Assembly (NCBI RefSeq): GCF_000317675.1
Contig: NC_019776.1
Location: 1,426,001-1,490,000, forward strand
DNA length: 64,000 bases
Reading direction: 5' to 3'
Origin: Cyanobacterium aponinum PCC 10605
GTDB taxonomy: Bacteria > Cyanobacteriota > Cyanobacteriia > Cyanobacteriales > Cyanobacteriaceae
Position numbers and translations under genes: made by a program
The notes under the pieces: model-generated
Seen by the model: only the letters and a program-made list of their open reading frames with translations
Databases searched by the model: none
Told to the model about the DNA's origin: nothing
Shown: positions 17,027 through 26,633 of the stretch, piece after piece
Position numbering within the stretch: the first letter of the stretch is position 1
Layout of the letters: each line of letters starts with the position of its first letter

Positions 17027-19264
17027 ATGGACTTATCAAAACAAAAAATTTTATATTCTCATCATTGGTCTTATATTGAGCGTCAAAGACATCCCATTTT
17101 TTCCCATGATGAAATCTATATTACCAGTTACCCAGATCAAGCCGATAAAATTATTAATTTACCCATAGGTACATCTTATGATGTTAGAGAAATACTGACA
17201 GAAAACTATCCGAATTGGCAACCAGATTTATTTATTGCCAAAGTCGATTCATTTTTCAACGTAATTCCTCGTAATGTCACAGCCTTAGACTGCCCAAAAA
17301 TATTAATACTAGGGGATACTCAACACGGTGTAAAACCCTTAGAAAGAATGATAGAGTATGCCAAATCAGAAAAATATGATTTTTACATCACAGATCATAA
17401 ACGTCATCATCTTTGGTATTATTATCTTGCCCGAATCCCTAATTTATATTGGCTACCCGGATTATTTCTCAATCCTCCTCAAGGTGATTTAAAAACCATT
17501 GACTTTGAGGATTCTACCATTGAACCAGATTTTTTTACAGATAAAGTAATTTTTGTCGGACAAGCCAGCAAATTTCATCCCCGAAGAAAAGCAATACTTG
17601 AATATTTACATCAACAAATACCAAATTTTTGGTCTGGAAGACTATCTCAAAGAGATTCATTAAAAGCCTTTTCTCAAGCCCAAATTTCATTAAATATTAG
17701 CTTAAATGGAGACTTAAACTTACGCTTTTTTGAGATTATTTCTGCAGGGGGTTTTTTGTTAACAGATACCCTTGCAGAAGAAGCAGGAATGAATCTGTTA
17801 TTAGAAGAAGGAAAAGAATATGAATCTTTTGAAAATATTGAACAATTAATCAATAAAATTAAATATTTTGTCCAATATCCTGAACTAATTGAAGAATATA
17901 AAAAAAGAAGTCATCAGAGATATTTAGAAAATTATACTCCCGAAAAGCATAAAAACAATTTAGAAAATATTTTAGAAGGGAAATTTATAAACGAGATTTA
18001 TTATAGCAATTTTATTGAGAGAATAAACTATTTTCCAGAATCTCAATATACACAAAAAAGAATAGAAATATATCAAATTGTGCAGGATATTCATAAATAT
18101 ACAGAAAATTTGACAATTTTTATTGATATTCAATTTTTTAATTGTTATGTGGAAGATTTTTTAGATTTACCAAGAATAACGGCATCAATTTTTAATTATA
18201 TTCCCTATAATTTTAAAAAACTTATAGAATACCTTGGGGCTTCAAAGAATTTACATAAGGTTAAATTTACTAATGATAAACATAATAATAACTATGATAT
18301 TTTAATTATAGAATCAATCAATATAGGCTTGTTTTTACAGGGAAATAAACAATATTTTACAGTTATTTCCAACGATGATCATAGTTGGCAAGAAATTTCT
18401 ATTATTTTGAGAGAAGAATATCCTCATATAAAATTTACAGTTAATAAATACACAGATTTTTTTACTATCCATGTCGAAAAGGGAAATATATTCATCAAAG
18501 AGGAATTTACCGATCAAATCAAATTAACAGAAATTAACCATTTAATTATCCCAGAATGGCAAAGCGACGAAGAAACATTAATAGAAGAATTATATAACCT
18601 TATTTCTTCCCTAGCTAAAAACTCCCCCCTTATTAAGGGGGCTAGGGGGGGATCAAACCCAGAAGGAGCAAATCTCCCCTCGCCCAGTGGGACAGGGGCT
18701 GGGGGTGAGGGCATAATAACCCTCGTTATTGACACCACTGGTATAACGGAAGAAGATGCTAATTTATTCTTATCAGGTATTGCCATGAATTTGATGATGG
18801 AGGAAGATTTAGACTTAGAAAGTATCCTTAATTTTACTTTTATTGATAATCTCGAGGAGTCGCAATGGCAGAAAATATTACCCAAAATAACTGCCAAAAT
18901 AACTTTAAATTGTGACAATCAAGACATTGTTAATCAACTTAATCTTGAGGATTTAGTTGCTATTAAGGGTAATGGTAATAACTATGCTATCTTTCCTGAT
19001 TGGAAAGCAGATCAAGAAGAATTAGCTTTAGAAATTGGTACGGTATTAATGAACCTTTCTGATCAAGAAAACTGCACTTTATTAGTCAATCTCAATAACG
19101 TCGATCAAGAAGAAGTCGGCTTATTTTTCTCAGAAATAGCCATAAATTTAATGCTAATTGAAGGCATAGAATTATCAGATAATTTACATATTAACTTTGT
19201 TAATTTTACTGCCAGTCAGTGGCAAAGTTTAGGAGGATTAATTAATAATCAAGTGAGTATTTAA
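17027..19264 (+). CDS. CgeB-like glycosyltransferase with two C-terminal FPDW domains and an in-frame repeat insertion
   Basis: A 745-residue protein. Residues ~1-320 look like a GT-B enzyme of the CgeB/YkvP type (ILILGDTQHGVKPLERM, VIFVGQASKFHPRRKAIL, then NLRFFEIISAGGFLLTD). A variable region follows to ~500. Two FPDW domains end the protein, near 503-640 (LIIPEW, LVIDTTGITEEDANLF) and 652-745 (AIFPDW, LLVNLNNVDQEEVGLF). The first is interrupted by about 26-30 residues (SPLIKGARGG, then LPSPSGTGAGGEG) encoded by two GC-rich repeats at 18622-18714; the corresponding loop in the other copies has no such residues. The sugar is unknown. Confidence 0.8.
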   Translation: MDLSKQKILYSHHWSYIERQRHPIFSHDEIYITSYPDQADKIINLPIGTSYDVREILTENYPNWQPDLFIAKVDSFFNVIPRNVTALDCPKILILGDTQHGVKPLERMIEYAKSEKYDFYITDHKRHHLWYYYLARIPNLYWLPGLFLNPPQGDLKTIDFEDSTIEPDFFTDKVIFVGQASKFHPRRKAILEYLHQQIPNFWSGRLSQRDSLKAFSQAQISLNISLNGDLNLRFFEIISAGGFLLTDTLAEEAGMNLLLEEGKEYESFENIEQLINKIKYFVQYPELIEEYKKRSHQRYLENYTPEKHKNNLENILEGKFINEIYYSNFIERINYFPESQYTQKRIEIYQIVQDIHKYTENLTIFIDIQFFNCYVEDFLDLPRITASIFNYIPYNFKKLIEYLGASKNLHKVKFTNDKHNNNYDILIIESINIGLFLQGNKQYFTVISNDDHSWQEISIILREEYPHIKFTVNKYTDFFTIHVEKGNIFIKEEFTDQIKLTEINHLIIPEWQSDEETLIEELYNLISSLAKNSPLIKGARGGSNPEGANLPSPSGTGAGGEGIITLVIDTTGITEEDANLFLSGIAMNLMMEEDLDLESILNFTFIDNLEESQWQKILPKITAKITLNCDNQDIVNQLNLEDLVAIKGNGNNYAIFPDWKADQEELALEIGTVLMNLSDQENCTLLVNLNNVDQEEVGLFFSEIAINLMLIEGIELSDNLHINFVNFTASQWQSLGGLINNQVSI
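18624..18712. repeat. Two GC-rich palindromic repeats inside a coding region
   Basis: 18624-18653 carries CCCCCCTTATTAAGGGGGC and then TAGGGGGGGATC. 18674-18712 carries CTCCCCTCGCCCAGTGGG, ACAGGGGCTGGGGGTGAGGG. Both families occur elsewhere in the window: 39376, 39828 and 63953 for the first, 47400 and 47439 for the second. The GC content is far above that of the host gene, and the reading frame is kept. Confidence 0.85.
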
Positions 19265-19399
19265 AATATTTAATTGCTCTACTCAGCAAAAAAACGAATC
19301 CATATTTATAAAAAATTATGTCATTTTGCATAGACCTAATTATTATAATTAGTTAGTAGTAAAACTAAAAAATAACTATTAAATTTTCAATTTCAAGAT

Positions 19400-20740
19400 A
19401 TGAATCAAAAAACGACAATCTTATTACAGGAACAATACGACAATCTACCCTATCCACAAATTCCCATCGAACAATCTCCCGAAGAATATTATGACACTTT
19501 ATTTATTCACGATTTAACCACCCCTTATTATTTGTCCCAACAAAAAATAATTGACACCAAGGATAAAGTTATTTTAGATGCGGGATGCGGTAGCGGATGG
19601 ACTTCTTTATTTTTAGCTTATGCTAATCCGGGGGCAAAAATTATTGGGATTGATTTATCTCCAAAATCTGTAGAGGTTGCCAAAACAAGATTAAATCATC
19701 ATGGTTTTACTAACTCTGAATTTTATACTCTTTCCATAGAAGATATTGACAAATTAAATTATCGTTTTGACTATATTAACTGTGATGAAGTTATTTATTT
19801 ATTACCTGATGCTGAAAAGGTATTAAAACTATTTCAATCTTTACTTAATGAGCAAGGAATTATTAGGGTTAATTTTCATAGTTATTATCAAAGGTTTAAC
19901 TTTTTTAGGTTACAAAAATTGTTTAAAAATATGGGTTTGATGGACAGTAACCCAGATGATTTAGAAGTTGAATTAGTAAAAGAAACTTTCAATAGTTTAA
20001 ATGATTCGGTTGCAGCGAAACAGTTATGGAAAAATAAATTTGCTTCCATGGCTTTTCCTCCTCAAAAACAAAAACAATCTATTTTAGTTAACTATCTTTT
20101 ACAAGGGGATAAAGGCTTTACTATTCCTCAAGTATTTGAGATGTTAAAGTCTTCCCATTTGAGTTTTTTAAGTATGGTAATGTGGAGAAAGTGGAATATT
20201 CGAGATTTGTTTCAAAATCCTGATAGTTTACCTGATATTTGGGAGTTAGGATTGGGGGAGGTTTCCCAAGAAGAAGAATTATCTCTTTATGAATTATTAA
20301 ATCCAATTCATCGTTTAATTGATTTTTGGTGTGTTAATGATAATATTCAATCTTCTATAAATCCTGTGATTAATTGGGATAAAAAAGATTGGGAAACAGC
20401 TAAAATTTCTTTACATCCTCGCTTAAGATATAAGAAAATAAAAGAGGACTTATTAAAAGCTATTAGAACTAAACAATCTTTTCTTTTTAATCGTTATATT
20501 TCGTTTCCTGCTAAGGGTAATATTGATATTGAAAGTGATATTGCTAGTTGTTTAATTATTCTTTGGGAAAAAGATAGTGTTACCTTAGAGGAGTTAGTTA
20601 AACGTTGGTTAATTATTCAACCAAATGATTTAGTTTCTTTACAACCAAAGGCTATGGAAGTGGCTTATGATGAGTTGATTAATGTTATTGTTAGATTGGA
20701 AAATTTTCTATATATTTTAGTGGAAAAAGTTGGGGAATAA
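19400..20740 (+). CDS. Class I SAM-dependent methyltransferase
   Basis: A 446-residue protein. Motif I is VILDAGCGSGWTSLFLAY near residue 55, followed by IIGIDLSPKSVEVAK and a motif II aspartate (FDYINCDEVIYLL). After the ~200-residue catalytic fold there is a helical C-terminal region of about 240 residues (LRYKKIKEDLLKAIRTKQ) typical of cyanobacterial methyltransferases found beside TPR and SPINDLY-type genes. It probably methylates a sugar or a protein of the surface pathway; the substrate is unknown. It is convergent with the broken gene at 20867. Confidence 0.85.
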   Translation: MNQKTTILLQEQYDNLPYPQIPIEQSPEEYYDTLFIHDLTTPYYLSQQKIIDTKDKVILDAGCGSGWTSLFLAYANPGAKIIGIDLSPKSVEVAKTRLNHHGFTNSEFYTLSIEDIDKLNYRFDYINCDEVIYLLPDAEKVLKLFQSLLNEQGIIRVNFHSYYQRFNFFRLQKLFKNMGLMDSNPDDLEVELVKETFNSLNDSVAAKQLWKNKFASMAFPPQKQKQSILVNYLLQGDKGFTIPQVFEMLKSSHLSFLSMVMWRKWNIRDLFQNPDSLPDIWELGLGEVSQEEELSLYELLNPIHRLIDFWCVNDNIQSSINPVINWDKKDWETAKISLHPRLRYKKIKEDLLKAIRTKQSFLFNRYISFPAKGNIDIESDIASCLIILWEKDSVTLEELVKRWLIIQPNDLVSLQPKAMEVAYDELINVIVRLENFLYILVEKVGE

Positions 20741-20866
20741 ACAGATTTATATGGAGCAATTATGAGACATTATTTCTCTTATTTTTCTGTAAAAGTTTAT
20801 AGGATAAGTTATTCACATTTTATTTTATATAACTGTCTTATTTACTAAATATAGTATTGTTTAATA

Positions 20867-21470
20867 TTAAATAAATTCTACAAAATACTGTGCTAGACTT
20901 TTTGTGGTTAAATACTTTTTTGTATAATTTAATAAACTTTCAAAACTGGTCAAATAGTTATCTAAATCTAAATTTTCTGTTTCTAAATAATTATCAGCAA
21001 TTTGCATTAGTTTTAAAACCTCATAACGAGGAAATCTATGCATAGTTAAATAAGGTAATTCTCTAATATCAAGAAAATAAGGGGCGCATCCTTGAGCAAT
21101 AATTTCATAGTGTCGTAAACAATCCCACCCTGCTTTTTTCATAGTAATTCCGAAAAAACTTTCTTGGTATTGTTGATAATATGCTTTTTCTGTATCGTAA
21201 ACATAAGTAGTTTTATCTGTTGGATTACAAGGAGCAAAAAAATTTATTTTTTCTAAATTATCTATATTCTTAATAATTTTTTCCTCTGGAATAGCAAAAT
21301 GGATAGGAAATAAATACCTGTTTTCTTGATATAATTCTCGCTTAAAATATTTTCCCCTTGTTAAAAGATAATTTAAATTTGTCGGTTGATCTTCGGAGAT
21401 ATGTTTTTTTGTCTATTTCTTGATCAATCAATTTAAGATAATTAGGAAAATCGTATTCAATATATTCCAT
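20867..21470 (-). pseudogene. Frameshifted gene of unknown function, possibly glycosyltransferase-like
   Basis: A frame from ATG 21470 (MEYIEYDFPNYLKLIDQ) meets a run of seven A on the minus strand (21404-21410). Beyond it, coding continues in another frame (DQPTNLNYLLTRGKYFKRE, then YQESFFGITMKKAGWDC, HYEIIAQGCAPYFLDI) to the stop at 20867. One extra base in the A-run explains the break. The GWDC..HYEI..GC.PYF pattern recalls exostosin-like or family-1 glycosyltransferase C-termini, but I do not recognise the family firmly. A homopolymer sequencing error is an alternative. Confidence 0.7.
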
Positions 21471-21568
21471 TGTTGTAAAATAGTTTTAGCTTACTATCAA
21501 AATATTCTAATTATTATACTTAGAAATTGCAATATATTTCATATTTTAACAATAGTTACTGTCCCTGT

Positions 21569-22774
21569 TTAAGATAAGAAGTTTTTAATATATACCTTAA
21601 TATTATCTACTAATTTTTGATTATTTGATTGTAAATTTTTATTTAATTCTTGACGTAGTATTTTAATTATTTTTTCTTTTACTAAGTGTAATTCATACTC
21701 GTTCTGTTCTTTATCATCAATAAATGAATATAAAATTAATTCTGCGGTTAGGTCATCTCCATTATATAAGAATGCTAAAGCAAGATAAATATTAGTTTCT
21801 AAACAGTCTGGATCAATTTGTAAACTTTGTTCATAAAGTGCGATCGCACCTTGATAATTACCTTGATCAAAGGCGTTTTTAGCCTGATTTTTGCGATAAA
21901 AGTCTTTGATAAATTTATGGTTATTATTAATATTTTGAGAAATAGAATTAATTAAAGGATTTAAATAGTCTTTTAAAGAACGACTTTTAAATAAATGATA
22001 ACCATTTTTAGCGATGATTTTTCGATCTTTATCCTTGCTTAAATAATCTAGGCAAGTAGAAACTAAATTTTCATATGGACAAAAAACTAAACCTCCCTGA
22101 AAATAGTTTTCTTCTTCGGAGTTACTACTTTTTTCAGAAATAACAAAAATTTGATTGGCTAACAAATGAGATACCCTAACGATTTCAAAAACCTGAGCTT
22201 CATAAAAGTGCATATTTAAAACAATTTTACTTCTGGAAATATAACTATTTCTTTCTTCTCCATAAACTCCAAAAAGTGCTTTAACTTTTATTCCTTTTGC
22301 TTCTAAACTATGAATAATTTTTTGACGACGTTCATTAATTGAGCCATAAAACAACACATCAATATCTTGATTATCATTTTTAGGAATGTTCGTAAGGCAG
22401 GGATGGTAGCCTATGGGTAAATGTTGAACTTTGTTAATACCCCATTTTCTTAATTGGGCGATGTTCGATAAACTGTAATCCCAGATAGGATATTGATATA
22501 GGTAATCGAGATAACCTGATTGTATCCAAGGGGATTGGGGGTAGATTTGTTCAAGGTTATAAATAATTGAATTAGGGGGTAATTCAATCTGATTCGGGTA
22601 AAGTAAATTATTAACTCCCAAAATGATATATTGGCGATCGCACCTTTCCAAATTATCAGTTAAAACACTATCGAAACCCATATCTTGTAAGGTATGGTGA
22701 ATCGCTTCCTGAGTTTCTAACAAACATTTATGGTGAAGTTTTGACTTAATAAGGGCGATCGCAAATTTTTTCAT
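21569..22774 (-). CDS. CgeB-like glycosyltransferase with C-terminal TPR
   Basis: A 401-residue protein. The N-terminal ~300 residues fit a GT-B-like transferase (NSIIYNLEQIYPQS, VLFYGSINERRQKII, then SRSKIVLNMHFYEAQVFEIVR, a probable donor-binding region). Residues ~305-345 form one clear TPR (AFDQGNYQGAIALYEQSL), followed by a second, weaker helical pair. It is downstream of the methyltransferase at 22864 on the same strand with about 90 bases between them, so it may be the last gene of the large minus-strand glycosylation run. Substrates are unknown. Confidence 0.78.
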   Translation of the reverse strand: MKKFAIALIKSKLHHKCLLETQEAIHHTLQDMGFDSVLTDNLERCDRQYIILGVNNLLYPNQIELPPNSIIYNLEQIYPQSPWIQSGYLDYLYQYPIWDYSLSNIAQLRKWGINKVQHLPIGYHPCLTNIPKNDNQDIDVLFYGSINERRQKIIHSLEAKGIKVKALFGVYGEERNSYISRSKIVLNMHFYEAQVFEIVRVSHLLANQIFVISEKSSNSEEENYFQGGLVFCPYENLVSTCLDYLSKDKDRKIIAKNGYHLFKSRSLKDYLNPLINSISQNINNNHKFIKDFYRKNQAKNAFDQGNYQGAIALYEQSLQIDPDCLETNIYLALAFLYNGDDLTAELILYSFIDDKEQNEYELHLVKEKIIKILRQELNKNLQSNNQKLVDNIKVYIKNFLS

Positions 22775-22863
22775 TCTATTTGATGACCAATAAAGTAATT
22801 AAATTTAATACTGGCTTTTGGATATTTTCATGTTCTTATGGTTGCCTTGAATAAGTATCGATA

Positions 22864-24132
22864 CTATTTATAACCATAAGCAATAATATCAAAACTTCTT
22901 CTAATTAATTTTAAATTATTAAAACCAGCTTCCCCTAATTGTTTGGCTAAATTTTTAGTAGTAAAACCTGTTTTATGTGCCATATAAGGCATTCCTGGAT
23001 AAGTAGTACCCATGCCATAAAACATCCATAGTGCTGGAACAGGGCCAGCAGGAGATTGATATAAAGGAGAATCTTCCATTTCTCCTCGCATAACCCATTC
23101 TGCAGCGGTTTGCATATCTGGCACGACAAACATTACACAACCACCATTTTTTAAAACTCGTTTAAATTCAGCAAGGGCGATGGGTACTTCAAAATTATAT
23201 ATATGTTCCAAATTATGGGAAGAATAAACCGCATCTACACTATTATTAGGAACACCGCTTAAATCAGTAATAGTACCAATAATGTCAGGTTGTACATTAG
23301 GATTAATATCTAAGCGAATTTCTACCCAGTCATCTCCTCGAAAATCTTGGGGTAAAGCATTAGGATTAGAAGGGCCACAACCCACATGAAGAAGGGTTTT
23401 TTTATGATTTTCTGTTGCCTGATTAAGTTTAGTTAATCCTGCATTATTGATTCTTTTAATTTGCTTATTAATTACATTATTTCGATACAGCAAAATTACT
23501 AATTCTTGCTCCATGAAATGATAAGATTTTGTTTCTGGGTTGACAACCAATAATTCGTGAATATTGTCACTATTATTAAAGTTTTGAAAATCAGAAATAG
23601 CATTTTTTGTTGCTCCATTTTCTGTCTGAGAAATAATAATAAAGGCTTCTTCTGCTAATAATGGTCTGATATTCATTAAAGCTAACAGTATTTCTCGATA
23701 AGGTCTATTTCCATTTAGGTGAAATAAACCTATTTTATCTTCACTATCTAAAGACTGTAAATCTTCACAAAAACTTGTTATATCTCCTTCATAAATACAA
23801 ACTTGATCACTATAGTTTGATGATTCTAAGGTATAATTAATATTATCAATATCAATAGTTTCATTATCAATAATTCCGTAAGCCATTAATTGAGGATTAC
23901 TTTCTAAAATGGGAATTAAAGTAGTGCTAGATTGTTTTAATATTTCGCAATATATTTCGTTTTCTTCTAAACAACTAATAGCAGTATTAAGTAACAAAAA
24001 AACATAGGGATTAATAGTGCTATCAACTTTTTTTAAAATAGAAGCTATCTGATTTTTTTTTGCTTCGATGGATTCAATATTATCAAAATCAAATATTTCG
24101 GGAATGAGTTGCACAAATTTTTGACTATCCAT
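22864..24132 (-). CDS. Methyltransferase with N-terminal methyltransferase-like half
   Basis: A 422-residue protein. The C-terminal half is a class I SAM methyltransferase: motif I LLHVGCGPSNPNALP near residue 245, an acidic motif VEIRLDINP, and NSVDAVYSSHNLEHIY with the HNLEH signature of the UbiE-like subgroup. The N-terminal ~220 residues (EDKIGLFHLNGNRPYREI, EEAFIIISQTENG) look like a degenerate second Rossmann fold. It lies 128 bases downstream of the six GT41-like genes and is probably expressed with them. It may modify the glycans they add; this is inference. Confidence 0.85.
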   Translation of the reverse strand: MDSQKFVQLIPEIFDFDNIESIEAKKNQIASILKKVDSTINPYVFLLLNTAISCLEENEIYCEILKQSSTTLIPILESNPQLMAYGIIDNETIDIDNINYTLESSNYSDQVCIYEGDITSFCEDLQSLDSEDKIGLFHLNGNRPYREILLALMNIRPLLAEEAFIIISQTENGATKNAISDFQNFNNSDNIHELLVVNPETKSYHFMEQELVILLYRNNVINKQIKRINNAGLTKLNQATENHKKTLLHVGCGPSNPNALPQDFRGDDWVEIRLDINPNVQPDIIGTITDLSGVPNNSVDAVYSSHNLEHIYNFEVPIALAEFKRVLKNGGCVMFVVPDMQTAAEWVMRGEMEDSPLYQSPAGPVPALWMFYGMGTTYPGMPYMAHKTGFTTKNLAKQLGEAGFNNLKLIRRSFDIIAYGYK

Positions 24133-24260
24133 GGGTTATTATTAAAAGTTATTTTTTATGAATTAATAAACGGCTCGATGAAAATATGCCCTAGTGTGTT
24201 CACAATGGTATAAATATAATACTCTAATTGAATTTGAGGAACTGTGATTTTTAGTGTTGA

Positions 24261-26624
24261 TCAATTATTATTGACGGTATCTAAATAAAAGGTTTCTAGG
24301 GCTTTAACTGAAGTTAAATCTTCATATAATAAATTAATATTTTTCCTTATTTTATCACTTATTTTTTGTCTTAATTCATTATTAGTACCAAGGGCGATCG
24401 CCTTTATTATATAATCTTCTACATCATCAGCAACAGTATCTGTCACTTGAATCATTTTTAAAATACCTTCTGATTGTCGAGTGCGGAAGAATTCACCTGA
24501 ATGGGTAATAACAGGTAAGAAAGACTCTAAGGCATCGAGGGTAGAATTAAATCCTGTAAAGCCAATAGTATCAAGAAATATATCACAACTTTTTAATAGT
24601 TGTCTGTAATCTTTGGAATTTTTAATAGTAGGTAAAAATATACAGTAATCTTGCCAATCTAATTGATAGTTACTAAAACTTTGTTTAATTCTTTCCCATA
24701 GCTGAGGTGTAATTTTATCATTATTATTATTAATTCTGGGATGAATAAAAACAAATTGACAATGTTCTACTTTTTTTGCTATTTCTGGATAGACATAATC
24801 ATATTGTGGTAAATATTTAGAACAATATTGAGAAGAAAGGTAAATAATATTTTCCTGCTTCAAATTAAATTTAGCTTTATCTTCATCTACTTTTGAGTTT
24901 TTTGGAGAATAGCAAATGCTTAGATTGGGTAATTTAATTAATTTTTCTGAGTAATGATTATTAGTATTATTTTTTTCAATTAATTCACTAGAAATAAAAT
25001 AGTCAATAGTAGGAATTCCTGATGTGATGGGGTGAAGCCAAGTAACACATTGAATCGGAGCTAACTTTAATCCTGCTAATTGAGACATTCTGGGATACAT
25101 ACTTAAGTCCAAAAACACTAAAAAATCTAGATCATTATCTTTTATTGCTTGAGCAATAATTTCGATATTAGTATCATCTTTAAAATGATAAAACTTATTA
25201 CTATGCTGTTTAAATTCTTGGGTTATTTTGTCCTCAGAAAAATCTCCTAAATAGTAACAGTAGATTTCAAATTTATCTTGATTATGATGTTTTATCCATC
25301 CTAAGGATAATTTGCCCACAACATGGGATCTTAAGCAGTAAGAAATATAACCTATTCTTATTTTTTCTGGATGTTTATTTTTTTTCAGTGGTTGACAATA
25401 GCTAGGATAGTTAACTTTCATTACTTTATGAATGAAATTACCATATAATATTTGTAATTCTAAGTCATTTTGCGCTTGATAATGTAAATGATAGTTAGTG
25501 TGAGTATCTATTAATTGTAAAGCAAATAAACTATTATTTTTTATATCTAAATTTATCTCAGATATTTTTTGTAAAAATCTTGTTAAATTCTGGCGGTGAT
25601 TGTTTATTTCCTCTTCTTTTTGATATACAAAAGGTAAGATGCGATCGCACTCTAGGGAAGCAAATAAATTGTCGGGCAATAAAGAACAATTATGACGAGC
25701 AAAATTAATAGATTCTTGAATATAATTAAAAGAGCGAATATTGTTAACTATCCACAAAAAGTTTTCATAAGTTGGGCTAATTTTTAGAGCTTGATTATAA
25801 TAATCTAAGGCTAAGGTAATTCTATCACCTTTTAAATATAAATTACCTAAATTAAGGCAGGCACCAAAGTATTTATTATCAACATTAATTGCTAATAGAT
25901 AATATTTTTCTGCTTGTTTTATTTGATTATTATTTAATAATAGATTTCCTAAATTATTATAGCTATCCAGATGATTGGGATTTAACTTAATCGATTTTTG
26001 ATAGAATTTTATTGCATCTTCAACATTATTAAGTTTTTCCAAAAATATTGCCCCATAATAAAAATTAAGATGGTTTTCAGGCTCATAATTAATACTCTGT
26101 GAGATAGCTTGATAGGCTTGTACATATTCTGACAGTTGATAATGAATTAAAGACAAATTTCGCCATAGAGAACCTTGACTATATTCAAATTTAATTAGTA
26201 ACTGATATTGATGTTTAGCTTCGTAAAATAAACCATTTTTAGTGAAATGTATGGCTTCTTCAATCCACTTTTGAATAAGATTATTGGATTTTAACTGTAA
26301 TTGTTTGTAATGAGGTGCGATCGCCCTTAAACTTCGATAGGCTAAGATGGCGGGGTTAAAGCGATTATAGTTAATCAAACCTACGATTACTTGATCCAAA
26401 ACTGTAATTAGTACATCAAAATATTCTGGGTTTTCTTGAGTTAAAAGATAAAACCAAGTTGTCTGCGCTTCCAATTGATTTTCATTTAATAAATATGCTA
26501 GACCTAAATAGATATAATTAACATAACTTTCTGAATTTTTTTCTAGCTTTTGTTCATAAAAAGTAACCAATTCATTATAATTGTCACATTGTAAAAATGT
26601 TTCAATGGCAGATTTTTGATTCAT
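24261..26624 (-). CDS. SPINDLY/OGT-like (GT41) glycosyltransferase with TPRs, copy 1
   Basis: A 787-residue protein. TPRs fill residues ~10-300 (YNNLGNLLLNNNQIKQAEKYY, LALDYYNQALKIS). The C-terminal half is OGT-like: IRIGYISYCLRSHVVGKLSL with a His at the position of the conserved OGT N-lobe histidine, APIQCVTWLHPITSG, a Lys in SQYCSKYLPQYDY, and a UDP-pocket segment TGFNSTLDALESFLPV. It is last of six tandem copies and pairs most closely with copy 2. GT41 enzymes add a single sugar to Ser, Thr or Asn of proteins; the acceptor here is unknown. It starts 9 bases after copy 2. Confidence 0.87.
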   Translation of the reverse strand: MNQKSAIETFLQCDNYNELVTFYEQKLEKNSESYVNYIYLGLAYLLNENQLEAQTTWFYLLTQENPEYFDVLITVLDQVIVGLINYNRFNPAILAYRSLRAIAPHYKQLQLKSNNLIQKWIEEAIHFTKNGLFYEAKHQYQLLIKFEYSQGSLWRNLSLIHYQLSEYVQAYQAISQSINYEPENHLNFYYGAIFLEKLNNVEDAIKFYQKSIKLNPNHLDSYNNLGNLLLNNNQIKQAEKYYLLAINVDNKYFGACLNLGNLYLKGDRITLALDYYNQALKISPTYENFLWIVNNIRSFNYIQESINFARHNCSLLPDNLFASLECDRILPFVYQKEEEINNHRQNLTRFLQKISEINLDIKNNSLFALQLIDTHTNYHLHYQAQNDLELQILYGNFIHKVMKVNYPSYCQPLKKNKHPEKIRIGYISYCLRSHVVGKLSLGWIKHHNQDKFEIYCYYLGDFSEDKITQEFKQHSNKFYHFKDDTNIEIIAQAIKDNDLDFLVFLDLSMYPRMSQLAGLKLAPIQCVTWLHPITSGIPTIDYFISSELIEKNNTNNHYSEKLIKLPNLSICYSPKNSKVDEDKAKFNLKQENIIYLSSQYCSKYLPQYDYVYPEIAKKVEHCQFVFIHPRINNNNDKITPQLWERIKQSFSNYQLDWQDYCIFLPTIKNSKDYRQLLKSCDIFLDTIGFTGFNSTLDALESFLPVITHSGEFFRTRQSEGILKMIQVTDTVADDVEDYIIKAIALGTNNELRQKISDKIRKNINLLYEDLTSVKALETFYLDTVNNN

Positions 26625-26633
26625 TTTTTTACA

